Assembly: GCF_900115205.1 (NCBI RefSeq) | Contig: NZ_FOYQ01000002.1 | Coordinates: 124,001-188,000, forward strand | Length of the DNA: 64,000 nucleotides | Source: Robiginitalea myxolifaciens | GTDB taxonomy: Bacteria; Bacteroidota; Bacteroidia; Flavobacteriales; Flavobacteriaceae | Direction: 5' to 3' | Shown: in pieces, positions 9,854-17,582 of the stretch | Layout: every line of letters starts with the position of its first letter | How positions within the stretch are numbered: position 1 is the stretch's first letter | Position numbers and translations under genes: made by a program | The notes under the pieces: model-generated | Told to the model about the DNA's origin: nothing | Databases searched by the model: none | What the model saw: only the letters and a program-made list of their open reading frames with translations

Positions 9854-9881
9854 GCCGGACCTTCGGGCCGGTTGTTTTTTT
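9854..9881 (+). terminator. intrinsic-terminator-like hairpin in the leader of the oxoamine synthase gene
   Basis: Stem 9854-9861 with 9866-9872, one bulged A at 9859, closed by a C(TTCG)G tetraloop, and followed by T7 at 9875-9881 and a second T8 run at 9885-9892. It lies after the upstream CDS and after the -7 box at 9823-9830, so it could end the upstream transcript, attenuate the downstream one, or both. Confidence 0.7.
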
Positions 9882-9909
9882 GGATTTTTTTTCAACCAAG
9901 CGAAACTGC

Positions 9910-11169
9910 ATGAAAGATTTATTTGATCGGATTATAGAGAATAAGGGACCTTTGGGAAAATGGGCAAGTCAGGCCGAAGGCTATTTTGTGTTCCCAAAAT
10001 TAGAAGGGCCGATTTCGAACCGCATGAAATTCCAGGGCAAGGAAGTGATTACCTGGAGTATCAATGACTATCTGGGTCTGGCCAATTTGCCGGAGATCAG
10101 GAAAGTCGACGGGGATGCGGCTCATGAGCATGGTGCGGCTTATCCTATGGGCGCCCGGATGATGAGCGGTCATACCGATTACCACGAGCAGTTAGAAAAG
10201 GAGCTGGCCGCCTTTGTCAGCAAGGAAGCTGCCTACCTCCTGAATTTTGGTTACCAGGGAATTATGTCCGCCATTGACGCCCTGGTCAGCAAGGACGACA
10301 TCATTGTTTACGACGTGGATTCCCACGCCTGTATTATCGATGGGGTACGCCTGCACATGGGAAAACGCTTTACGTTTAAGCACAACGATATTGCTTCGCT
10401 GGAGAAAAACCTCGAACGCGCTACCAAAATGGCTGAACAAACCGGCGGTGGGATCCTGGTGATCTCCGAAGGTGTTTTTGGGATGCGAGGCGAGCAGGGT
10501 AAGCTCAAGGAAATTGTAGCACTCAAGAATAAATTCAAATTCCGCCTGCTGGTCGATGATGCCCACGGGTTCGGAACACTCGGCAAGACTGGTGCCGGGG
10601 CTGGTGAAGAACAAGGAATACAGGACGATATCGATGTCTATTTCGCCACATTTGCGAAGTCCATGGCCGGAATCGGCGCCTTCCTGGCGGCCGACGCTGA
10701 AATCATCGAATATCTCAAGTACAACCTGCGTTCTCAGATGTTTGCCAAATCCCTGCCAATGGTCTATGTAAAAGGAGCCCTGAAGCGATTGGAAATGCTG
10801 CGCACCATGCCTGAACTCAAGGCAAAGCTTTGGGAAAACGTGAACATGCTTCAAAATGGTCTGAAGGAACGCGGTTTTGATATCGGGTCTACCTCGAGTT
10901 GCGTAACGCCAGTGTACCTGAATGGAAGTATTCCTGAAGCCATGGCGTTGGTGAAAGACTTACGTGAGAATTACGGTATTTTCTGCTCAATTGTAGTGTA
11001 TCCCGTAATACCTAAGGGCTTGATCCTCCTGCGTATGATTCCAACAGCCACGCATACTGCTGCTGATATCGAAGAAACTCTGGAGGCCTTTTCAGCGATC
11101 CGAGAACGTCTGCAAAATGGAACCTACAAGCGGTTGTCTGCTGCAGTAGCCGCAGCAATGGGGGAATAA
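9910..11169 (+). CDS. alpha-oxoamine synthase (serine palmitoyltransferase/KBL-like), candidate cysteate or serine acyltransferase
   Basis: 419 residues from the ATG at 9910; a TTG at 9880 is in frame but lies in the terminator T-tract. Fold-type I PLP enzyme of the alpha-oxoamine synthase family: K250 in TFAKSMAGIGAF forms the Schiff base, D216-D217-A-H219 contacts the cofactor, and H139 in DSHA stacks on it. The family joins an amino acid to an acyl thioester with loss of CO2. In Bacteroidota such enzymes are commonly misnamed 2-amino-3-ketobutyrate CoA ligase but make 3-ketosphinganine (from serine) or 3-ketocapnine (from cysteate). The adjacent fold-type II enzyme favours the cysteate reading. 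It converges on the GNAT gene. Confidence 0.88.
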   Translation: MKDLFDRIIENKGPLGKWASQAEGYFVFPKLEGPISNRMKFQGKEVITWSINDYLGLANLPEIRKVDGDAAHEHGAAYPMGARMMSGHTDYHEQLEKELAAFVSKEAAYLLNFGYQGIMSAIDALVSKDDIIVYDVDSHACIIDGVRLHMGKRFTFKHNDIASLEKNLERATKMAEQTGGGILVISEGVFGMRGEQGKLKEIVALKNKFKFRLLVDDAHGFGTLGKTGAGAGEEQGIQDDIDVYFATFAKSMAGIGAFLAADAEIIEYLKYNLRSQMFAKSLPMVYVKGALKRLEMLRTMPELKAKLWENVNMLQNGLKERGFDIGSTSSCVTPVYLNGSIPEAMALVKDLRENYGIFCSIVVYPVIPKGLILLRMIPTATHTAADIEETLEAFSAIRERLQNGTYKRLSAAVAAAMGE

Positions 11170-11197
11170 GCAATTTACTTTTTTACTTACCTGATTT

Positions 11198-12322
11198 TCA
11201 GGACGCTATTTCCTTTCGGAATGTAGCTCGTCGTCTGTATACCTCGGGCTGAAAATTCTTCCAAATCTTTTGGATAGCAAGATTGTCGGCCAATTCCGGA
11301 GTGCGGTAGCACATCTCGACATTTTTCCGCTGGAATATCTTGTAATATTCGTTAAAGATTATGGCAGTAACCCCTTTGTTCTGGTATTCCGGGAGGATTC
11401 CGATCAGATAGAATACAGCGTCGCGGTTGTAGCGCTTAGCCCGTAATAAATGGATGAATCCGAAGGGAAATAGCTTGCCCCAGGCTTTCCGCAATGCTGT
11501 AGAGTAGGAAGGCATTACGATAGCGAAGGCGATTATCTTATCATTCTTGTCTACAATGAACTTGATGTATTCCGGGTTTATAAAACTCAGGTACTTTTTC
11601 TTGAAATATTCCCGTTGTGCGGGACTTATGGGAACGAAAGAAGCCAATGAGGAATAGGAGCTGTTAAAGAGATCAAACATCTGGTCGGCCAGGGGCATGA
11701 TCTCTGCCGTATTCGTAAAATTTAAAGGTCTCAGGCCGTAGCGTTTCCTGATGATTTCCTGAATTCTCACGAAGTTCGCCGGATCTGCATTTGAGGCGGG
11801 AAACCGACTTTCGATATATTCTTTTTCCTTGGCAAAACCAAGGTTTTTCAGGTGTGTTGCATAATAGGGGTAATTGTACCAGGTAATCATGCTTCCCATA
11901 TGCTCGAAGCCTTCGGTTACAACACCTACCTTGTCTAAATTAGAAAACCCCATGGGACCTTCCATGTAGCTGAGGCCTCGCGCTTCACCATAGCTTCTGA
12001 CGGCCTCCATCAGGGCCCTGGAAATTTCCGGATCGTCTTCGAAGTCGAGCCATCCAAACCGGATTTTAGAGAGCCCTTGCTGCTCAATTTCAATACGGTT
12101 TACAATGGCAGCAACTCTTCCTACAATCTTGTTTTCGCGATAGGCAAGGAAAAACCGGGCTTCGGCTTGTTGAAATACGGGATTGTGGTCTGAGGAAAGA
12201 CTTTCGAGTTCTTCTGAAATAATGGGGGGGACCCAATAGGGAGAATCCTTGTATAACCGGAAAGGAAATTTTACAAAGGCCTTTAATTCCTGTCTTGTCC
12301 GGGCCTCTTCAATGCGAATCAT
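11198..12322 (-). CDS. GNAT-fold acyltransferase, candidate sphingolipid/sulfonolipid N-acyltransferase
   Basis: 374 residues, much longer than a typical acetyltransferase. Acyl-CoA-binding GNAT features are visible at YLIGILPEYQNKGVTAIIFN near residue 311, which resembles the beta4-alpha3 pyrophosphate loop. An N-terminal conserved block around YMEGPMGFSNLDKVG (near residue 119) and ITWYNYPYY suggests a large acyl group or lipid acceptor. It lies convergent to the oxoamine synthase gene with a 28-base gap. The ceramide synthase described in Caulobacter is also, as I recall, a GNAT-like protein, so N-acylation of the long-chain base is a reasonable hypothesis, not a demonstrated role. Confidence 0.7.
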   Translation of the reverse strand: MIRIEEARTRQELKAFVKFPFRLYKDSPYWVPPIISEELESLSSDHNPVFQQAEARFFLAYRENKIVGRVAAIVNRIEIEQQGLSKIRFGWLDFEDDPEISRALMEAVRSYGEARGLSYMEGPMGFSNLDKVGVVTEGFEHMGSMITWYNYPYYATHLKNLGFAKEKEYIESRFPASNADPANFVRIQEIIRKRYGLRPLNFTNTAEIMPLADQMFDLFNSSYSSLASFVPISPAQREYFKKKYLSFINPEYIKFIVDKNDKIIAFAIVMPSYSTALRKAWGKLFPFGFIHLLRAKRYNRDAVFYLIGILPEYQNKGVTAIIFNEYYKIFQRKNVEMCYRTPELADNLAIQKIWKNFQPEVYRRRATFRKEIAS

Positions 12323-12384
12323 AGTCTGCTCTTGCCAGTCTCCAATATTAGGAAACTTCTGGCAGAGCGTAAAACCCTTTTGCG

Positions 12385-13443
12385 TTAATCCTGGAAATCG
12401 TAATCGTCTTCTTCCTCCTCGTTCCCCTTGGAGCGTTTCTTATTGCGTTTTTCGGCTTTACGGCGGGCTTTGCGTTCTGCTTTGGATCCACTACCACTTT
12501 TCTTCATGGCATTGCGGCTAATTTTATCCTGATCCTCGATGGGAATTAATTTGTCCTTGTGGTAATCGAGGCGGTAGGATACCCCGCTGGCTATAAAGAT
12601 GCGACTTGGGGTATTTTTAAAACTCGCTCCCAGATTTAGGTCGGCCTGGAAGTTTTTATTGAAGAGATAGGCAATCCCTCCACGGAGTAAAACATCGGAG
12701 TAACGGTCGCTCTGAATCCCCTGGTTTTCGGCGAAAATACTCCATCGGGGATTTCGGAAAGCGTGGGATATGGAGACGAGATAACTCCATTCGGGAAAAT
12801 CGGATCCGATCCGGTCGTAAGCGATATTGGTAACCAGCACAAAACGCGGACTCAGTCGGCTTTGAGTGGCAACCATAACACGAGGCGATACCGTTGGTTC
12901 GTCTACGGGATAGAAGGGATTATCCCCCAGTACAAAATTTGCCCCGGCATAAACCGCAACAGAAGGGATAAGGTTTTTCCATTGAAAGACATTATTAGCA
13001 CGCCAGCTCCGAATATTGGGTTTATTGCGCTCCGGATTTTTGTATCGGTCATAGATCAGATACTTAAGTCCGACGCGATTTCTGAAGAAATCGGTGTAGT
13101 TATCGGACCGTCCGATATTTATAAAATCAATAGACTGGTTCTGGTAGATCCCTTCCCAAATAATTTCCAGGGGTTCAAATAACAGCCCGTATCTCAGGGC
13201 AACATCGACCCCAAAGATGCCCGATTCCGTATTGAGCAAATCGTGATCCTGTTGCTCAAAGAATAATCCGGACTCCAACTGCACAACGCCACGGCCCACC
13301 GCGTAGGCGCTTTGCGCTTTACCCGGGCGGTTGGAATTGATTACATCGGTGTACTGGGAGGTTACCAGCATCGGAAAAAGTCCGAAAACACTGCCGATTA
13401 TAAGGGCTCGAAAGCGCAGGCTGATCGTTCGGAAGACTGCCAT
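12385..13443 (-). CDS. outer-membrane beta-barrel protein, transporter-like (PF13557 type)
   Basis: 352 residues from the ATG at 13441-13443, chosen because MAVFRTISLRFRALIIG opens a signal peptide ending near LVTSQ. The body has alternating aromatic/polar strands (SPRVMVATQSRLSPRFVLV, SYLVSISHAFRNPRWSIFAE), as in the putative meta-pathway/phenol degradation outer-membrane family. The last 40 or so residues are odd: a Lys/Arg-rich helix followed by an acidic run EEEEDDYD, unlike a barrel protein's normal aromatic end. It probably shares a transcript with the downstream GNAT gene (62-base gap). The substrate is unknown. Confidence 0.7.
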   Translation of the reverse strand: MAVFRTISLRFRALIIGSVFGLFPMLVTSQYTDVINSNRPGKAQSAYAVGRGVVQLESGLFFEQQDHDLLNTESGIFGVDVALRYGLLFEPLEIIWEGIYQNQSIDFINIGRSDNYTDFFRNRVGLKYLIYDRYKNPERNKPNIRSWRANNVFQWKNLIPSVAVYAGANFVLGDNPFYPVDEPTVSPRVMVATQSRLSPRFVLVTNIAYDRIGSDFPEWSYLVSISHAFRNPRWSIFAENQGIQSDRYSDVLLRGGIAYLFNKNFQADLNLGASFKNTPSRIFIASGVSYRLDYHKDKLIPIEDQDKISRNAMKKSGSGSKAERKARRKAEKRNKKRSKGNEEEEDDYDFQD

Positions 13444-13493
13444 TTTTGGAATTATTTTAGGACATTTGTACTGCTTATACAACGCGGGAATTG

Positions 13494-13501
13494 TACTTTT
13501 G
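13494..13501 (+). promoter_or_regulatory. -7 promoter box (TACTTTTG) of the DUF4834-YfhO operon
   Basis: Perfect TAnnTTTG match 20 bases before the ATG at 13521. It predicts a leader of about 15 bases. Confidence 0.55.
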
Positions 13502-13520
13502 ATATATCACAAGTCTTTTT

Positions 13521-13796
13521 ATGGGGTTTTTAACGACCATTCTTATTATCCTCCTTGCGTATTATGGCCTGGTGCTTCTGGGTCGCTTGTTATTTCCCTG
13601 GATACGCGCCTATGCGGTACGACGTACTGAGAAACACTTCGAGGAATTCTTCAATAGATCCGGGATGCGACAGGAGCCCCGACAACCTGAAGGCTCCGTA
13701 ACCGTTGAAAAACCCAATCCCGATATGGCTTCCGAAAGGAATAAAACTTCGAAAAAACGGGTAGGGGAGTATATCGAATTTGAAGAGATCGAATAA
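13521..13796 (+). CDS. DUF4834 family single-pass membrane protein
   Basis: 91 residues. One membrane helix at about 4-27 (FLTTILIILLAYYGLVLLG) is followed by a basic, then acidic cytosolic tail ending GEYIEFEEIE, the conserved end of DUF4834. The function is unknown. The gene sits directly before YfhO (3-base gap), a pairing that recurs in Flavobacteriaceae in my memory, so it may help the membrane glycan machinery downstream. Confidence 0.8.
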   Translation: MGFLTTILIILLAYYGLVLLGRLLFPWIRAYAVRRTEKHFEEFFNRSGMRQEPRQPEGSVTVEKPNPDMASERNKTSKKRVGEYIEFEEIE

Positions 13797-13799
13797 GTT

Positions 13800-16253
13800 A
13801 TGCCGGAAATGAAATCTGGATTCAAGCATCTGTTCACGCATTTTTTCGTGCTTACTTTCTTTGCCCTGGCTGCCCTGGCCTATTTTTACCCGGTACTTCA
13901 GGGTCAGGCACTCTACCAGTCCGACATTGTGCAGTATCGCGGGATGGCTCAGGAGCAGGAGGAATTCCGCAGGGAATTTAAAGAGGAGCCTTACTGGACC
14001 AATAGCGCATTCGGGGGAATGCCCACCTACCAGCTGGGAGCCCGTTACCCTCATGACTATATCAAACAGCTGGATCACCTGATCCGATTCCTGCCGCGCC
14101 CGGCCGATTATCTCTTCTTGTATTTCCTCAGTTTTTACATCCTGATGTGTTGCATGAAGGTGGGCTGGCGCATGGCCGTTTTCGGCGCTCTTGCCTTTGG
14201 TTTTTCGGCCTATCTCATAATTATTTTCGGAGCTGGACATAACGCCAAAGCCCATGCCCTGGGCTACTTGCCTATGGTTATGGCGGGAATTATCCTGGTT
14301 TTCAGGAAAAAGTATATCTGGGGCTTTTTACTCACTGCCCTGGCCATGGCCCTGGAGATTCAGGCCAACCACTATCAGATGACTTATTATTTTGGTCTGT
14401 TGGTGGTTATTTTGGGAGTGGCCTACCTTATAGATGCGATCCGCAAAGGAGTATTAAAGCATTATTTTGTTTCTGTTGGCCTCCTGATTCTCGCTGTGGC
14501 ACTCGGTGTTGTTACCAATGCGACAGCGCTATTAGCTACTCAGGAATATGCAGCCTGGAGTACGCGCGGACCATCGGCCTTAACTTTGGATCCGGAAGGT
14601 AACCCCAAGGAGGCTACCACCGGTCTGGATTTCGACTACATTACGCAATACAGCTACGGTATCACAGAATCGCTGAATATCTGGGCGGCGCGATTGTTTG
14701 GCGGAGGATCTATCGAATCCCTTGGGGAAGACTCCCATACTTATGAATACCTCATTGATCAGGGCGTACCCCGATCACAGGCGCTTGAATTCTCAAATAA
14801 CCTTCAATTATACTGGGGAGAGCAGCCGGGTGTTGCCGGGCCTGCCTATGTAGGGGCAATAGTCTTGTTACTCTTTGTCATGGGCTTCTTTCTGGTAAGA
14901 GGAAGACCCAAATGGTGGCTCGTGGGTGGTTTTGTGCTTTCCTTGCTGCTATCCTGGGGGAAAAACCTCGGATGGTTTACCCAGCTCATGATCGATTACG
15001 TGCCACTTTACGACAAATTCAGGGCGGTTTCGTCTGCGCAGGTGATCCTGGAGTTTTGCGCCCCGGTTCTTGCCGTCTTGGCGCTCTGGCATTTCTTTTC
15101 CCCTAATGTATCCGACCGCCGTAAGCAAAAAGCCCTGTTGATTTCTGCTGGATCATTCCTTGCCCTGGGGCTTGTATTGTTGCTATTTAAATCAGCATTT
15201 TCATTTGAAGGAACCAGCGATGGTCTGCTAAAACAATACTACCCTGAAGACCTGGTAGCGATGATAGTCCGCGACCGCGAAGCGGTATATGTGGCGGATA
15301 TCCTGAGGTCCATGCTTTTTACCTTGCTAACGACGGGGGTACTGTGGTTTCACCTGAAAGGTAAGCTCAGGGAGAATCTGGCACTTATTGCCCTGGGAAC
15401 TTTATTAGTTTTTGACCTGGTAGGTATCGATCGTCGCTATATTAATGCCGACGATTTTGTGCCCGAAAGACGTATGAATGCACCGATTGTTCGTTCTGCG
15501 GCGGATCAGGCAATACTTCGGGATAGTAGTGTGTATCGGGTGTTCAATATTGAGGAAGGCCCGAATGGCGCGCGTACTTCTTATTTCCATCAATCCCTGG
15601 GGGGATACCACGCCGCCAAGCCTGGCAGAATGCAGGATCTTTTCCAGTATCATATCTATCGCAATAACCGGCAGGTTCTGAGCATGCTCAATACGAAATA
15701 CCTTATCCGAAGCGATGAGAATGGTTCGCCTACGGTTTCCATGAATCCGGACGCCATGGGCAATGCGTGGTTTGTGAGATCACTACAGGCTGTTCCTGAT
15801 GCCGATGCTGCTATTCTGGCCTTGGATACCCTGGCAGTGGCGCAAAGTGCAATCTTCAATTCAAGCGATTTTCCGGATGTCCAACCAAGGAAATTTGAAT
15901 TGGATTCCCTGGCCGAAATTGAATTGGAAGTCTATCAGCCCAACCGCTTACGCTACCAGTTAAAAAACAATAATGAGGGCCTCGCTGTGTTCTCGGAAAT
16001 GTATTATCCTAATGGGTGGAATGCCTACCTCGACGGGGAAAAGGTTCCTCATTTCAGGGTAAATTACGCATTGCGCGCCATGGAGGTACCCGCCGGGATA
16101 CACTGGGTCGAATTCCGGTTTGAGCCTGAGGTAATTACCCAGGGCAGTAAATATGTATTAGCCGGTTCGGTAGCTTTACTACTGCTATTTTTAACCGCGA
16201 TTGGCCGGGAATTCCTGCTATGGAGGCGGGGGAAGCTTAAAGCTGAGCAGTAG
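13800..16253 (+). CDS. YfhO family integral membrane protein (GT-C-like)
   Basis: 817 residues with about a dozen predicted membrane helices, beginning with one at 13-35 (FFVLTFFALAALAYFYP), and a soluble C-terminal part of about 230 residues before a final helix. The family is related to GT-C glycosyltransferases that use polyprenyl-linked sugars, and YfhO of Bacillus is implicated in glycosylation of lipoteichoic acid. The loop after helix 1 carries SDIVQYRGM and the NSAFGGMPTYQ motif typical of the Bacteroidota branch. It is followed by a GT4 enzyme and a flippase in one operon, so surface glycan modification is likely; the acceptor is not known. Confidence 0.88.
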   Translation: MPEMKSGFKHLFTHFFVLTFFALAALAYFYPVLQGQALYQSDIVQYRGMAQEQEEFRREFKEEPYWTNSAFGGMPTYQLGARYPHDYIKQLDHLIRFLPRPADYLFLYFLSFYILMCCMKVGWRMAVFGALAFGFSAYLIIIFGAGHNAKAHALGYLPMVMAGIILVFRKKYIWGFLLTALAMALEIQANHYQMTYYFGLLVVILGVAYLIDAIRKGVLKHYFVSVGLLILAVALGVVTNATALLATQEYAAWSTRGPSALTLDPEGNPKEATTGLDFDYITQYSYGITESLNIWAARLFGGGSIESLGEDSHTYEYLIDQGVPRSQALEFSNNLQLYWGEQPGVAGPAYVGAIVLLLFVMGFFLVRGRPKWWLVGGFVLSLLLSWGKNLGWFTQLMIDYVPLYDKFRAVSSAQVILEFCAPVLAVLALWHFFSPNVSDRRKQKALLISAGSFLALGLVLLLFKSAFSFEGTSDGLLKQYYPEDLVAMIVRDREAVYVADILRSMLFTLLTTGVLWFHLKGKLRENLALIALGTLLVFDLVGIDRRYINADDFVPERRMNAPIVRSAADQAILRDSSVYRVFNIEEGPNGARTSYFHQSLGGYHAAKPGRMQDLFQYHIYRNNRQVLSMLNTKYLIRSDENGSPTVSMNPDAMGNAWFVRSLQAVPDADAAILALDTLAVAQSAIFNSSDFPDVQPRKFELDSLAEIELEVYQPNRLRYQLKNNNEGLAVFSEMYYPNGWNAYLDGEKVPHFRVNYALRAMEVPAGIHWVEFRFEPEVITQGSKYVLAGSVALLLLFLTAIGREFLLWRRGKLKAEQ

Positions 16254-16265
16254 GAATCCTGCGCT

Positions 16266-17582
16266 ATGAAACGCAACACTGACAAGGAAGCGGATACCGA
16301 GAGGAGCAACAAGGTACTGATAATCACCTATTATTGGCCCCCAGCCGGCGGACCCGGTGTCCAGCGTTGGTTATACTTCACGAAATACCTTCAGGAATTG
16401 GGTGTTTCCCCCGTATTGTATATTCCGGCAAGGCCGAATTACCCTTTGCAAGACAAGGGACTGGGGCAGGAGGCTCCTGAGAATCTGAAAATTTACCGCG
16501 CTACATTCTGGGAGCCGTATCGGTTGGCATCCCTTTTTGGAAAGAAAAGAACTCAACGCATAAGCGCGGGCATCATTAAACGGGAACGACCAGGCTTCCT
16601 GGAGCGGTTACTGCTTTGGATTCGCGGCAATCTGTTTATACCGGATGCGCGAAAATTTTGGGTGTCCAAAGCGCTGAAGGAGGTGCCGGGAATCCTTGAA
16701 GGCGAAGGAATTGACACCGTTATAACGACCGGCCCGCCTCACAGCCTGCACCTGATCGGGAAGGCGCTGAAATCCCGGCATGGAATCCGGTGGCTTGCAG
16801 ATTTCAGGGACCCGTGGACTACCATAGGCTATCAGGACACTTTGCAACTGGGCAGGCGGGCACGTAGGCTACACACCAAACTCGAGTTAGCAGTATTGCA
16901 AGCTGCAGATGTTGTGATCGCAACCAGTGGCCATACCGCTGCGGATTTCGAGGCCATATCACAGCGGCCGATACATGTAATAACCAACGGGTATGCTGGG
17001 GATTTGGGGAGCGGTAAACAGCCAAAGGGTTTCTTTACCCTGGCACATATTGGATCATTGCTCAGTGGCAGGAATCCTGAAGTGCTATGGGAGGTTCTGG
17101 CAGAATTGTGTTCAGAAATTCCCGGATTTGAAGAGGAGCTGCGTTTGGAACTTACCGGAATTGTGAGCCCCGAAGTTAAGGCTTCGATATCTCAGGCTGG
17201 TTTGGACCCCTATGTGGTTTACAAACAATACCTGCCCCATGCCGAGGCCCTGGAGGCCCAGCGACAGGCTCAGATCCTGCTGCTTTTGGAAATAAACAGC
17301 GCAAAAACCAAGGGGATAGTTCCTGGTAAACTTTTCGAATACATGGCTGCGGCCCGCCCTATTTTGGCTATAGGTCCTGAGCAGTGGGAGGCGGCTAACC
17401 TCTTGAACCAGGCCGGTTGCGGGAAAGGTTTTACCTACCGGCAAACTGCGGAAATCCGCGAGCAGATCGTACATTGGTATCAGGCTTATAGCCGGGGAGA
17501 ACTCCATCAGGATCCTTCAGGCGCGGAGCAATTCCACCGTAAGAAATTGACCCGGGATTTAAAGTCACTCCTATGGGAATAG
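16266..17582 (+). CDS. glycosyltransferase, GT4/GT-B type
   Basis: 438 residues of GT-B fold. The N-terminal domain starts with ITYYWPPAGGPGVQRW at about 21-36, the glycine-rich acceptor/nucleotide loop. The C-terminal domain carries the sugar-nucleotide loop PGKLFEYMAAARPILAIG with the usual Glu spacing. Likely cytosolic and membrane-associated, adding a sugar to a lipid-linked or surface polysaccharide. It lies 12 bases after YfhO and overlaps the flippase gene by 10 bases. The donor and acceptor cannot be read from sequence. Confidence 0.88.
   Translation: MKRNTDKEADTERSNKVLIITYYWPPAGGPGVQRWLYFTKYLQELGVSPVLYIPARPNYPLQDKGLGQEAPENLKIYRATFWEPYRLASLFGKKRTQRISAGIIKRERPGFLERLLLWIRGNLFIPDARKFWVSKALKEVPGILEGEGIDTVITTGPPHSLHLIGKALKSRHGIRWLADFRDPWTTIGYQDTLQLGRRARRLHTKLELAVLQAADVVIATSGHTAADFEAISQRPIHVITNGYAGDLGSGKQPKGFFTLAHIGSLLSGRNPEVLWEVLAELCSEIPGFEEELRLELTGIVSPEVKASISQAGLDPYVVYKQYLPHAEALEAQRQAQILLLLEINSAKTKGIVPGKLFEYMAAARPILAIGPEQWEAANLLNQAGCGKGFTYRQTAEIREQIVHWYQAYSRGELHQDPSGAEQFHRKKLTRDLKSLLWE

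Noticed and set aside
10192-10854. 220-codon minus-strand frame opposite the oxoamine synthase
   Set aside because: The sense strand carries all catalytic motifs; the antisense product has no recognisable features.
13590-14255. 221-codon minus-strand frame opposite DUF4834 and YfhO
   Set aside because: Crosses the boundary of two real genes with conserved N-termini and has no own signal.
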